Below are positions 1 to 8,843 of a DNA stretch of 13,276 nt, piece by piece. The notes beneath the pieces were generated by a model. The model had not been told where the DNA came from. It worked only from the letters and a program-made list of their open reading frames with translations, and ran no database searches. The stretch lies in the NCBI GenBank assembly GCA_014379485.1, contig JACMLS010000082.1:1-13276 (forward strand), in the 5' to 3' direction. Within the stretch, counting starts at the first letter, position 1; the number at the start of each line of letters is the position of its first letter. This stretch comes from Bacteroidia bacterium. Lineage in GTDB: Bacteria; Bacteroidota; Bacteroidia; B-17B0; Aurantibacillaceae. A program made the translations under genes and the position numbers.

Positions 1-1052
1 ACTGTTGGAGGCATTACGATCATGTAAATATCTAACCAGTGACCAATAAGAATAATGATACCTACAAACGAAAGGAAGAAGAAATTTCTTTTGCTGTCGC
101 GTGACATTAATAAGGCCATTGGGAAAGCGAAGTTGATTGCAAACACGATCCACATTAAAGCTTTGTAATCTTTCCAACGATCTAAGAAATAACGAACTTC
201 TTCCGGAATGTTTGAATACCAATACAACATGAACTGAGAGAAATAAAGATACGTCCACAAGAAAGAAATAGCGAACATCCATTTACCCATGTCGTGAATT
301 GTAGATTCTGTAACAAATTCTAAGTAACCCTGACGACGCAACCAGATAATGATCATTACAATTACTGTACAGGCGCTTACCCACATGCCTGAGAAAATAT
401 ACCAGCCAAATAATGTAGAGAACCAATGTGGGTCAAGAGCCATTACCCAATCCCACGAAGAAGTAGAAGAAGTAACTCCAAACAATACCATAAAAATTGC
501 ACCCTTTTTAAAGTTTACCCAGTGAACTCCGTGCCCCTCTGTCATATCTGCTTCGATAGAACGTTTACGGAAACCACGCTGAAACAAAATCCAAATAACG
601 ATGTACAACACTGTTCTGATCCACCAGAAAGGGCCAAAATAACCCATTTTTGCCTGCAAAATCTCATCGCCTGCAACAACTTCAGGATCCATAAAAATGT
701 AAAGGTCATTTACGTGCAACTGGCAGCAAACAAACACAATTAACATTAAAGCAAGACCATAAGGAAGATAGCAGGTAACTGCTTCAATTACTCTTTTAAT
801 AGAAGTTGCCCAACCAGCTTCTGCTGCATACTGCAATCCTAAAAAGAAAGTAGCTGCCAGAGAAATTGACATAAAGAAAAAAGAATTCATCAGAAAGTTT
901 GCCCAAAAACGATCGTGATGATAATGGTGGGCTCCGGCAACATCATCGGTAATAAATCCGTAAATCATACCGATAAGGCCAATTCCAATAAAAGCAAAAC
1001 TGAGCATTTTTGCTTTTGAAGGTATAACCCAATTTAATTTTTCGCTATTCAT
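1..1052 (-). CDS. actF: ACIII membrane subunit ActF, NrfD-like (C-terminus cut by window edge)
   Basis: Reading the minus strand from an ATG at 1052 gives 350 uninterrupted codons that run off the left edge without a stop, so the C-terminus is missing. The protein begins MNSEKLNWVIPSKAKMLSF and is strongly hydrophobic, with many membrane spans (for example about residues 16-34, 54-74, 92-112, 143-158, 184-204, 212-236, 257-278, 298-315 and 325-345). Landmarks are a His-rich AHHYHHDRFW (41-50), SSTSSWDWVMALDPHWFSTL (195-214), and WTYLYFSQFMLYWYSNIP (266-283). These match the NrfD-like second large membrane subunit of alternative complex III, the ActC paralogue. In the known complex it lies in the inner membrane and is proposed to carry a proton path, with no redox cofactor of its own. 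It starts 38 nt after actE stops and is the last visible gene of the act operon. Identity is inferred from sequence pattern plus position. Confidence 0.93.
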   Translation of the reverse strand, partial: MNSEKLNWVIPSKAKMLSFAFIGIGLIGMIYGFITDDVAGAHHYHHDRFWANFLMNSFFFMSISLAATFFLGLQYAAEAGWATSIKRVIEAVTCYLPYGLALMLIVFVCCQLHVNDLYIFMDPEVVAGDEILQAKMGYFGPFWWIRTVLYIVIWILFQRGFRKRSIEADMTEGHGVHWVNFKKGAIFMVLFGVTSSTSSWDWVMALDPHWFSTLFGWYIFSGMWVSACTVIVMIIIWLRRQGYLEFVTESTIHDMGKWMFAISFLWTYLYFSQFMLYWYSNIPEEVRYFLDRWKDYKALMWIVFAINFAFPMALLMSRDSKRNFFFLSFVGIIILIGHWLDIYMIVMPPT

Positions 1053-1090
1053 ATTAAAATCGTTTAATATTTTATTTTATACTTATTTTC

Positions 1091-1738
1091 CTAACGTACC
1101 GGCTTTACAACTTTTACTGAGTCGGCAGGAGGAGTTGTTTTTGGTCCCTGCAAAGTCTGAACGTAACAAACTAAATTACAACACTCGTCAACAGAAAGTT
1201 GTGCTGCATGAGAACCCATCATTCCTTTTCCGTGGCTGATTGAATAGAAAATTTTTCCTTCGGGAAGATCTTTTATTGTTGGTCCGCTGTAAGAAGGTAC
1301 ATTTCCGCCAGGCATTTTCAAAGCAACTTTTCCTTCTCCTTTACCATCAGCACCGTGGCAATGCACACAAAATTTTCCGAACAACTCTTTTCCTTCGTTT
1401 GCATATTTATCGTAAGTAGCAGGAATTGTAACTCCGGCCAAAGGATTTTTATAGGTAGCAGCCTGATCATAATTTACGCTTGGCGGAAGGCCAGGTAAAT
1501 GATCTTTTGAAATTGTGCCGGCAACGGGCTGGCGCGATGACCAGATGGTATCTCCTGCACGTGTTACCACATAATTATACACTTCAAGGGAAGGAGAGCG
1601 GTACATATCTGGCATAAACTCAACGCCGGGACTGTTATCGTCAATTTTTTTTCCGCATGAAAAGAGACCTGCAAGCATTCCTAAACCAAGGGTTCCGAAA
1701 AGCAGGGGCTTCATCATATTTTTACGGTTTATTTTCAT
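1091..1738 (-). CDS. actE: ACIII monoheme cytochrome c lipoprotein ActE
   Basis: Monoheme c-type cytochrome of alternative complex III, expected on the periplasmic face, where it helps pass electrons to the terminal oxidase or a soluble carrier. With the ATG at 1738 the product is 215 residues. A TTG 15 nt upstream (1753) would add five residues but is less likely; no clear ribosome-binding site decides it. The N-terminus is a lipoprotein signal: a hydrophobic stretch (about 11-26) ending in LFSC, with Cys28 the probable lipid anchor. The heme motif CVHCH is at 124-128, and GKGMMGSH at 171-178 offers Met173/174 as the distal ligand. Oddly, the C-terminal helix reads ECCNLVCYVQ (about 185-194), adding three cysteines that are not part of a heme motif. 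It begins 23 nt after actD ends. Confidence 0.92.
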   Translation of the reverse strand: MKINRKNMMKPLLFGTLGLGMLAGLFSCGKKIDDNSPGVEFMPDMYRSPSLEVYNYVVTRAGDTIWSSRQPVAGTISKDHLPGLPPSVNYDQAATYKNPLAGVTIPATYDKYANEGKELFGKFCVHCHGADGKGEGKVALKMPGGNVPSYSGPTIKDLPEGKIFYSISHGKGMMGSHAAQLSVDECCNLVCYVQTLQGPKTTPPADSVKVVKPVR

Positions 1739-1761
1739 TTGTATGATCTTCAAAAAAATAA

Positions 1762-2322
1762 TTAATAAATTCCTTTATCCGAAATAGAAACAGTTGCACG
1801 GTTATTTATTTCTGATGCTCCGGTGTTTTTTAAAATCTCAGAAGCTGTGTGCATTTGTTCTTCGTCATGCAATTCAAGGTAAACACAAAATTTATCGTCT
1901 GTAGATCTTGGGTCAGGGTTTTTTGGTTTTGCGCCTGGCACTAACCAGCAACGCAAAAGATAAGTAAGTGCCATTCCGTGAGCCGCACAAAAAACGGTAG
2001 ACTCAAAAGTGATTGGAATAAAAGCAGGTACTGCCTGAAAATAATGCCAGTTTGGTTTACCTCCGATATCTGCGGGCCAGTCAGACACCTGCATGTACCA
2101 CATCATTAATGTGGCAAGTGAGGTTCCGGTAATTCCGTAAATAAACGCACAAATTGCAATGCGGGTTCTTGGAACACCTAATGCAGTATCAAGTCCGTGA
2201 ACAGCGAATGGAGTAAACACGTCGCGGATGCGAATGCCTGCACCACGAAGTTTTTTCACTCCTTCCAGCAACGGAACTTCGTCGTCGTAGATTCCGTGTA
2301 CTATTGTTTTAGTTTCTGACAT
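1762..2322 (-). CDS. actD: ACIII small membrane subunit ActD (DUF3341)
   Basis: Small membrane subunit of alternative complex III, 186 residues from an ATG at 2322. The N-terminal ~55 residues are soluble. There are two hydrophobic spans at about 56-78 and 101-127, the second containing FESTVFCAAHGMALTYLLRC, a region I recognise as typical of the DUF3341/ActD family. A soluble C-terminal tail of about 55 residues includes CVYLELHDEEQ. No heme or iron-sulfur motif is present, as expected; in this family the protein has a structural role, holding together the two NrfD-like subunits. It follows actC after 29 nt and is followed by actE after 23 nt, the usual act order. The call rests on family pattern and operon position together. 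Confidence 0.93.
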   Translation of the reverse strand: MSETKTIVHGIYDDEVPLLEGVKKLRGAGIRIRDVFTPFAVHGLDTALGVPRTRIAICAFIYGITGTSLATLMMWYMQVSDWPADIGGKPNWHYFQAVPAFIPITFESTVFCAAHGMALTYLLRCWLVPGAKPKNPDPRSTDDKFCVYLELHDEEQMHTASEILKNTGASEINNRATVSISDKGIY

Positions 2323-2351
2323 ATTTTCTTGAAAAAATTATTCCTGTTTAA

Positions 2352-3743
2352 TTAATGGTGTGCCTGCTCAAGCGCTGCTCTTTTTTTCTGTGCTTCGCCT
2401 GATGATTTTAAAATTGTTTTTAACTCTGCCTGTGCAATTACAGGGAAAGTTCTTGAGTACAATAAGAAGAAGGTAAAGAACATTCCAATTGTTCCCACAA
2501 AAATTCCAACGTCAACAAAAGTTGGTGAGTAAGTATTCCATGTAGATGGAAGGAAGGTACGGCAAAGCGTAGGTACGATAATTACAAAACGCTCAAACCA
2601 CATTCCTATATTTACTATGATAGAAAGGATGAATGTTGCTGTTAAGCTGGTACGGATCTTTTTAACCCAGAACACCTGCGGAGAAATAACGTTACAGGTC
2701 ATCATACTCCAGTACGCCCATTTCATTGGCCCGGTTGCACGGTTAAGGAAAGCGTATTGTTCAAATTCTACACCTGAGTACCATGCAACAAATAATTCTG
2801 TAAGGTATGCGATACCTACAATTGATCCGGTTACGATGATAATAATGTTCATGTACTCAATGTGTTTTATTGTAAGGTACATTTCAAGATTATAAGCTCT
2901 TCTTACAATTAACATGAGCGTTAATACCATTGCGAAGCCTGAGAATACGGCTCCGGAAACGAAGTAAGGCGGGAAAATTGTTGTGTGCCAACCCGGAAGG
3001 ATTGAGGTGGCAAAGTCCATTGATACTATTGAGTGAACCGAGAATACAAGTGGTGTTGACAAACCTGCAAGTACTAATGAAACTTCTTCGAAACGTACCC
3101 AATGGCGTGCACTACCGCCCCAACCAAAACTTGCAAAGCTGTAAATCTTTTTGTTGAGTGGTTTAATAGCACGGTCACGCACCATTGCAAAGTCAGGAAT
3201 TAAACCAAGGTACCAGAACACTAACGAAACGGTAAAGTAAGTTGATACCGCAAACACGTCCCACAAAAGTGGTGAGTTAAAGTTAGGCCAAAGTGATCCG
3301 AATTGATTTGGTAATGGAAACAACATATAATCTAACCATGGACGACCTGTGTGAAGCATTACGAAAATGGCGGCACACATTACGGCAAAAATTGTCATTG
3401 CTTCTGCAGAACGGTTAATAGCCATTCTCCATTTCTGACGGAATAATAAAAGTACTGCAGAAATTAAAGTTCCGGCGTGACCAATACCGATCCACCATAC
3501 AAAGTTTGTAATGTCCCAGGCCCAGTCTACACCGTTGTTAGAACCCCAGGTACCGATACCGGCGCCGATTGTGTAAGAAAGACAACCAATTCCCCAAAGA
3601 AAAGTAAGGGCGGCTATGGTAAATAAAAAATACCATGTTTTGTTTGCCTTACCTTCAATAGGTTTAATGATGTCGTCCGTAATCTGGCGATATGATTTCT
3701 CGCCTAAGACTAAGGGTTCCCTGATTTCTGATTCTGCGTGCAT
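2352..3743 (-). CDS. actC: ACIII quinol-oxidising membrane subunit ActC, NrfD-like
   Basis: NrfD/PsrC-type integral membrane subunit of alternative complex III, 463 residues from an ATG at 3743. In the known complex this subunit holds the menaquinol-oxidation site next to the iron-sulfur domain of ActB on the periplasmic side. About ten membrane spans are predicted by eye (around 37-57, 82-100, 112-130, 159-181, 218-238, 258-280, 297-318, 341-360, 366-390 and 409-430). Polar residues in or near the spans that could line a quinone pocket are His131 in HTGRPW, Asp162 in LLWDVF and Asp243 in SMDFAT; that role is inferred from family knowledge. The N-terminal REPLVLGEKSYRQITDD is a typical ActC leader. 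It follows actB after 44 nt and is a paralogue of ActF. The C-terminal tail (440-463) is charged and ends in HH. Confidence 0.95.
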   Translation of the reverse strand: MHAESEIREPLVLGEKSYRQITDDIIKPIEGKANKTWYFLFTIAALTFLWGIGCLSYTIGAGIGTWGSNNGVDWAWDITNFVWWIGIGHAGTLISAVLLLFRQKWRMAINRSAEAMTIFAVMCAAIFVMLHTGRPWLDYMLFPLPNQFGSLWPNFNSPLLWDVFAVSTYFTVSLVFWYLGLIPDFAMVRDRAIKPLNKKIYSFASFGWGGSARHWVRFEEVSLVLAGLSTPLVFSVHSIVSMDFATSILPGWHTTIFPPYFVSGAVFSGFAMVLTLMLIVRRAYNLEMYLTIKHIEYMNIIIIVTGSIVGIAYLTELFVAWYSGVEFEQYAFLNRATGPMKWAYWSMMTCNVISPQVFWVKKIRTSLTATFILSIIVNIGMWFERFVIIVPTLCRTFLPSTWNTYSPTFVDVGIFVGTIGMFFTFFLLYSRTFPVIAQAELKTILKSSGEAQKKRAALEQAHH

Positions 3744-3787
3744 ATTAATTTTTTCCTGTAATTAGTAGCTAAAAAATAATTTATCTG

Positions 3788-6700
3788 TTACGATTCTTTC
3801 TCAACTTTTTTTTCACTTTCCTTTTCTGCTTTTTTGGAATATCTTTTTTTCCTGTATTCTGCCTCTTCTTTATCAGCAGGAGTAACGTTTTCATTACGCA
3901 CTTTTACCATGTAAGAAACAGTTGCTTTTACTCCTACTTCTTCAAGCAAAGTATAATTTCTGTCATCATTACGTGCTTTTGAAATTTCTGATTCAGGATC
4001 GTTAGCATCTCCAAACGTAATTGCTTTTGTTGGACAGGCTTGCTGACATGCTGTTTTTATCATTCCGTCTTTTAAAGCAACACCTGCTTTTTTCGCAGTG
4101 GTTTTACCTGCCTGCAAACGTTGCTGGCACATAGAACATTTTTCCATTACCCCTCTTGAGCGAACAACAACGTCAGGATTCAATACCATTCTTCCGAAAT
4201 CGTATTGAGATGGGTTTTTATAGAATTTAGGATTGTCGTTGTAATTCCACCAGTTGAAACGGCGCACTTTGAACGGGCAGTTATTTGCGCAATAACGTGT
4301 ACCGATACAACGGTTATACGTCATTTGGTTAATTCCTTCTGAGCTGTGGTTGGTTGCAAGAACCGGACACACTGTTTCGCAAGGTGCGTGGTTGCAATGC
4401 TGACACATAATTGGCTGGAAAGTTACCTTTGGATTATCTGAAGGTGTTTCCATCTGCAGATACATATCAATTGCGCCAAGTTCTGTTTTTTCTGCAATTC
4501 CTTTATTCATTTCAGAAGTAAAGTAGCGGTCAATACGCATCCAGTGCATTTCGCGGGTGCGGCTTACTTCTTCTTTACCAACTACTGCTACGTTATTTTC
4601 TGTTGTACAGGCAATAACACAAGAGCCACAACCAATACAGGCGTTAAGGTCAATGTTCATTGCCCATTTGTGACCGGGGCGATCGTGTGCATCCCAAAGA
4701 TCTACTTCTCCAATAGGCACATCGCCTTCGTGGGTGGCCAGCATTACCGGAGGATTGAACGCAAGCCTGTCCTGCTCTTTATAAATATCCAATTTTGTTT
4801 CGCGGAGAAGTTGTTCTTCGCGACCCATTATTGTGTGATGTATTTGTGTTCCGGCGTACAAATGTTCTCCTTCTGCTTTTGCAAAACTTACGCTTGAAGA
4901 AATTGTGTTTACGTTTCCGCCTTTAGAAAGCGAAAGCATTGGGAAAGCATTTTGCCCTACTCCGTTTGCTACAATAAATTTATCTGCGTTTCTTCCGTAT
5001 CCTAAAGCAATACCCATTGTACCTGCTGCCTGACCCGGTGAAGGAAGAACAGGAAGTACAAAAGAAACTCCGTTAGCTGTAACAGTAACATAAGAACCCA
5101 TTTTATCCTGACGCAACATTTCATTTAAAGTTGCTGTTTTTACGTCAGTAGGATTCATGGTAACATAATTGTCCCATGTAACTTTTGTAATAGGATCTGG
5201 CATTTCCTGCAACCATGGATTGTTTGCCTGGTTACCGGTTCCCATAGAAACTTTTTCGTAAATATGAATTTCCCATGCAGCTGCCGGCATTGTGGAAGCA
5301 TTTTTATGGAAAGATGAATAATCAACTGAAGGAATAGGAACTGCAACTTCTGTAGAAGGAGGAAGCTGAATTGTTTCGTTAGAAGCAATTACATTTCCTA
5401 AAGAATCTGTTTCATTTACAACAACAACGCTTAACGGAACAACATTGCCCATTGCCGCGTTTCCTGTACTGTCTGTTGCTAAAGTTACAATTGGCGCATC
5501 TTTCAATACAGCCACTTTAACTCCGCCATCGTGCAAAGATTTGCTCCAGAACGACCAGAAGTCGCGGTGCGCACCTTGCATTGGGAAAATATGATTTTGC
5601 CAATAAGCCTGTAGGTAAGAATAATAATCTTTTTTACCTGCCCATGCTAAAAGAGAATCCTGAAACTGTCTTGTTCCCAATCCTGCATCAGCAAATCTTT
5701 TTATACCAAACAACGGAGTAATGGCGGGTTGTTGCAATGTAAAATAACCGCGTTTTGGATTTGCGTCGCCCCAAGACTCAAGGAAGTTATGATCAGGGCA
5801 AACGTATTTACAAAGTTTTGCAGTTTCATCATTTACCTGAGAGAAAGAAACAGTAAACTTTTTGTCTATAGCTTTGGCAAAATCTTTTACCAATGCAACA
5901 GGCATTGTGTATGCAGGATTACAGTTGTAAAACATTAATCCTGCAATAGCACCTGCGTTTAATTCTTTTGTAAAAGCAATAAATGCTGCATCATCACCTT
6001 GTCTTAAATTCAAAGGCATATCTGCATCTAAAGTTTTGCCGTAATTCTCAAGCATTTTATTTATGCCGGCAACAAGTACTTGTGTGTCGTTATCGTTTAA
6101 GCCACAAACAACAAGAGATTTTCCTTTGTTGTTGTAAAGTTCTTTTGCAATTTTTGCGATGGAAGCATTTGCATCTTTATTTGCAATAGCAACCGCAGAG
6201 CCTGCAGAGCCACCGGCAAGTTTTGCAACTTCGTTATATAAAGCAGCAGCAACTTTTCCGAAATCAGATGGTTTTACCGGAAAGCGCTCATCTGCATTAG
6301 AACCGGTAAGAGAAAGATTTGATTCGAAATGGTAATGTTTACTCATTTCTAATTTGTCTTTGCTCACCTTACGGGTTTTACCGTATTGTGCAGAAAATTC
6401 AACAGGGCTGATCCAGTTACCTAGAAAATCGCAGGCAATACCTACAATTACATTTGCTTTAGAAAAATCGTAAGAAGCAATTACATTTTTATCCCAAACG
6501 GTTTTATTTGCAAAACGCATTGAGCTGTAAGAAACCGCATCGTAAGTAACGTGTTGTATGTTTGGATATTTATCGGGAGCAGTAAGTTCTGCAATAACAG
6601 CTTTTGTAGAGGGGCTTATTATTGTAGAGGTAAGTAAAACAACTTTACCATTTGCTGCTTTAATTGCATCAAGCTCTTTTTTAATTCCTGCATCAACATC

Positions 6701-7183
6701 TTTCCATGATTTATCTGCGCCAGAAATTTTTGGAGCGGTTAATCTTGCAGAATCGTATAGCGCAAGTACAGATGCCTGCATACGCGCGTTTGTTGCGCCC
6801 CAGGTCATAGGAGATAATTCGTTTCCTTCTACTTTAATTGGACGGCCTTCGCGGGTTTTGATCCAGATGGGAGCAAAATCGTTTCCGTCGTAAAAAGTGG
6901 ATGCGTAAAAATTTGCAACTCCGGGGGTGATCTCTTCGGGTTTTACAACGTAGGGAATAGATTTAATAACAGGAGTTTCGCAAGAGGCGAGTGCAGCAGC
7001 AGCGGTGGTAAAACCTACAAATTTCAAAAAGTCGCGACGGCTGGTGCCTTCGTTTTTTTCAGCTTTGTTGCTTATCATATCTTCCATAGGAAGATTTTCT
7101 GCAAACTCGTTATTCTGCTGTTCTAGAAATTCCGGGCTTTGTGTAAGTTCCGGGAGTCCTTTCCAATACTTTTTAGTGCTCAT
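3788..7183 (-). CDS. actB: ACIII iron-sulfur subunit ActB, Tat-exported molybdopterin-oxidoreductase-like fusion
   Basis: Large electron-transfer subunit of alternative complex III, 1131 residues from an ATG at 7183. A Tat signal is plain: SRRDFLKFVG at 48-57, then an Ala-rich stretch ending in ASC, so Cys68 may be lipidated. Residues about 75-790 resemble the molybdopterin oxidoreductase fold, which in ActB proteins is known to hold no molybdenum cofactor. Residues about 837-1060 form a two-ferredoxin-type domain. Cysteines are at 849/852/855/859, 927/930/935/939, 959/965/969 and 1016/1019/1046/1050. The third group reads CIGTRYCANNCP, with Thr962 where a fourth Cys would sit. That gives 15 ligands, matching the family's three [4Fe-4S] plus one [3Fe-4S]. 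The last ~25 residues are Lys/Glu-rich (KKAEKESEKKVEKES). The protein is periplasmic and takes electrons from ActC quinol towards ActA. Gaps are 27 nt to actA and 44 nt to actC. Confidence 0.96.
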   Translation of the reverse strand: MSTKKYWKGLPELTQSPEFLEQQNNEFAENLPMEDMISNKAEKNEGTSRRDFLKFVGFTTAAAALASCETPVIKSIPYVVKPEEITPGVANFYASTFYDGNDFAPIWIKTREGRPIKVEGNELSPMTWGATNARMQASVLALYDSARLTAPKISGADKSWKDVDAGIKKELDAIKAANGKVVLLTSTIISPSTKAVIAELTAPDKYPNIQHVTYDAVSYSSMRFANKTVWDKNVIASYDFSKANVIVGIACDFLGNWISPVEFSAQYGKTRKVSKDKLEMSKHYHFESNLSLTGSNADERFPVKPSDFGKVAAALYNEVAKLAGGSAGSAVAIANKDANASIAKIAKELYNNKGKSLVVCGLNDNDTQVLVAGINKMLENYGKTLDADMPLNLRQGDDAAFIAFTKELNAGAIAGLMFYNCNPAYTMPVALVKDFAKAIDKKFTVSFSQVNDETAKLCKYVCPDHNFLESWGDANPKRGYFTLQQPAITPLFGIKRFADAGLGTRQFQDSLLAWAGKKDYYSYLQAYWQNHIFPMQGAHRDFWSFWSKSLHDGGVKVAVLKDAPIVTLATDSTGNAAMGNVVPLSVVVVNETDSLGNVIASNETIQLPPSTEVAVPIPSVDYSSFHKNASTMPAAAWEIHIYEKVSMGTGNQANNPWLQEMPDPITKVTWDNYVTMNPTDVKTATLNEMLRQDKMGSYVTVTANGVSFVLPVLPSPGQAAGTMGIALGYGRNADKFIVANGVGQNAFPMLSLSKGGNVNTISSSVSFAKAEGEHLYAGTQIHHTIMGREEQLLRETKLDIYKEQDRLAFNPPVMLATHEGDVPIGEVDLWDAHDRPGHKWAMNIDLNACIGCGSCVIACTTENNVAVVGKEEVSRTREMHWMRIDRYFTSEMNKGIAEKTELGAIDMYLQMETPSDNPKVTFQPIMCQHCNHAPCETVCPVLATNHSSEGINQMTYNRCIGTRYCANNCPFKVRRFNWWNYNDNPKFYKNPSQYDFGRMVLNPDVVVRSRGVMEKCSMCQQRLQAGKTTAKKAGVALKDGMIKTACQQACPTKAITFGDANDPESEISKARNDDRNYTLLEEVGVKATVSYMVKVRNENVTPADKEEAEYRKKRYSKKAEKESEKKVEKES

Positions 7184-7210
7184 TTATATTACGAAGGTTA
7201 TACTCGTTAA

Positions 7211-8599
7211 TTAATAATGACATTTACCACATTCAATTCCGCCCATTTTGTCAACCGTAAGTTTCACTTTCTGGCCTTTGTATTTTGCGGCAAGGTTATC
7301 ATGCAATTTCTGGTAATAAGGATTTACTGTAACACCTTTTGCATCAGCCACAAGGCCTGGTACTTCTGTTTTACGGTGGCAGTCAATACACCATCCCATA
7401 GTTAAAGGAGAAACCTGTTCTGCAACCGTCATTTTCTTTACATCGCCATGGCAGTTTGCACAATCCTGTTTACCAACTACTACGTGGTGAACGTGACTGA
7501 AACTAACATGGTCAGGAAGATTGTGAACCTTAACCCATTTGATAGGATTTTGCGGACCATCATAAGCGCCTGTTTTAGAATTGAAACCTGCAGCTGCGTA
7601 AATTTTCGAAATTTCTGCTTCTTTATAAACTGGTCCGGAAGTAATTCCTTTATGGCAGTTCATACAAATGTTTACTGTAGGAATGCCTGCGTGTTTAGAT
7701 TTTTCTACTGTAGAGTGACAGTATTGGCAAGCGATTTCATTATCGCCGGCGTGCAATTTGTGAGAGAATTTTATTGGTTGCTCTGGTTTGTAAGTACGAT
7801 CTTTTGCAGAAGTAGGATCTGCTAACATGTATTGACCTGCGTTTGAATGTGCGTAAACACCGATCTGGAAACAAGAGTCCCAGCAGGATTTTGTTCCGCC
7901 AAGTACCAAAACAATTCCGCAAATACCTAAAAAGCGGCGATTGGTTGCGCACCATTTTTTTGCTTCTTCGTAAAAAGTAATTTCTTCAACTTCTGGTTTA
8001 CCTTTTTTGCGGTTAACCTCGTTTTGAAGAGAGATACGTACCGCACGGAAAACATTCATTAAAATGATTAGTAGAACGATTGAACCAAGAACGTAATAAA
8101 TTGTGTTTCCGCTTCCGGCTTGTTCTTTTGGAGGGCCATCAGTTGTTGTGCCTGCAACTGCATCGCCAGGTTTTACCGGATCTTTTCCAATTACCACCCA
8201 TTCAATAATATCATCAATTTCAGGATCAGTTAAAAAACCAAATTCAGACATTCCATTTATACCAGCATTATCAGCAACTAATTTTTTTGCGTGCTCATCT
8301 CCGGATTTTACCATAGCAGCTGCGCTATGAATCCATTTGTGTAGCCATTCTTTTCCACCGGGAGTACGACCAAGAACACCTTCTAATGCAGGGCCGGTAA
8401 GCTTTGCTGAAAATTTATGGCAAGTTGCGCAATTAGACTTAAAAAGTTTTTCGCCGTTTTTAGGATCTCCTCCTGCAAGAGAATTAAAACTAAAAAATCC
8501 AACCAAAATAAAGCTCAGCAAAAACTTAATAGAAAAACCCGCCATTCCTTTATTTCTGAGAGGGAATTTGGCAGGCAGACGAAACATATAATTACTCAT
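7211..8599 (-). CDS. actA: ACIII multiheme cytochrome c subunit ActA with extra N-terminal heme domain
   Basis: Multiheme cytochrome of alternative complex III and first gene of the operon. The frame is open up to a TTG at 8653; ATGs at 8641, 8599, 8587 and 8545 are all possible. I chose 8599 (MSNYMFRLPAKF) because the DNA before it is AT-rich and a hydrophobic signal (AGFSIKFLLSFILVGFF) follows; this start is uncertain. Numbering from the TTG, CXXCH motifs sit at 75-79, 309-313, 330-334, 398-402, 422-426 and 475-479, six in all. The first lies in a class I cytochrome-like domain (about 61-160; Met135 is a possible ligand). It is followed by a membrane span (184-205), a Lys/Glu-rich linker, a second hydrophobic stretch (240-256) and the penta-heme region typical of ActA. 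The last motif is almost at the C-terminus (CGKCHY-stop). Its likely role is passing electrons from ActB clusters towards ActE or a terminal oxidase. Confidence 0.93.
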   Translation of the reverse strand: MSNYMFRLPAKFPLRNKGMAGFSIKFLLSFILVGFFSFNSLAGGDPKNGEKLFKSNCATCHKFSAKLTGPALEGVLGRTPGGKEWLHKWIHSAAAMVKSGDEHAKKLVADNAGINGMSEFGFLTDPEIDDIIEWVVIGKDPVKPGDAVAGTTTDGPPKEQAGSGNTIYYVLGSIVLLIILMNVFRAVRISLQNEVNRKKGKPEVEEITFYEEAKKWCATNRRFLGICGIVLVLGGTKSCWDSCFQIGVYAHSNAGQYMLADPTSAKDRTYKPEQPIKFSHKLHAGDNEIACQYCHSTVEKSKHAGIPTVNICMNCHKGITSGPVYKEAEISKIYAAAGFNSKTGAYDGPQNPIKWVKVHNLPDHVSFSHVHHVVVGKQDCANCHGDVKKMTVAEQVSPLTMGWCIDCHRKTEVPGLVADAKGVTVNPYYQKLHDNLAAKYKGQKVKLTVDKMGGIECGKCHY

Positions 8600-8748
8600 A
8601 GGAATTTGTTTATCGTGTATACGGTGTACTTCGTAGCTCATAATACATTTCAACGCGCAATTGTAAATGGTTTGCTTGCTAATTGCCTGTAAAAAACATG
8701 GGCAAACTAGTATGACAAAGCAATGACAAAAGGGTGTTTTATCGCTCG

Positions 8749-8756
8749 CAAATTTA
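8749..8756 (-). promoter_or_regulatory. Possible Bacteroidota -7 promoter element for the act operon
   Basis: On the minus strand this reads TAAATTTG, an exact match to the Bacteroidota -7 consensus TAnnTTTG. No good -33 TTTG is found at the expected spacing; only TTTTC about 17 nt upstream. It would give a leader of roughly 140 nt before the actA ATG chosen at 8599. A single short motif in AT-rich DNA can arise by chance, so support is weak. Confidence 0.3.
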
Positions 8757-8843
8757 ACTGTTAGAGGTATATGAAAATCGAAAATCGTTAAAAAAATGAA
8801 AAAAGAAAGTTAATTTATAACGATTCTAAATAGGGCAAAAACA

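Noticed and set aside
426..743. Plus-strand open frame of 105 codons
   Set aside because: It lies antisense inside actF, which is continuous and clearly conserved in type; the translated product has no recognisable pattern.
1739..1753. TTG at 1753 as start of actE
   Set aside because: An ATG 15 nt downstream gives a normal lipoprotein signal, and the extra five residues add nothing recognisable.
1..8599. A molybdenum reductase operon of the Psr/Ttr/Nrf type instead of ACIII
   Set aside because: The presence of two NrfD-like subunits, a DUF3341-type protein, a monoheme lipoprotein and a multiheme cytochrome in the order A-B-C-D-E-F, plus fusion of the molybdopterin-like and ferredoxin parts in one chain, is specific to alternative complex III.
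7217..8692. Several plus-strand frames of 62-125 codons opposite actA
   Set aside because: They are antisense shadows of the heme-rich reading frame and show no protein-like features.
8703..8730. Second possible promoter (TAGTTTG with TTTG 17 nt upstream) on the minus strand
   Set aside because: The -7 part lacks one base of the TAnnTTTG spacing and the spacer is shorter than usual; it is not better than chance in AT-rich DNA.
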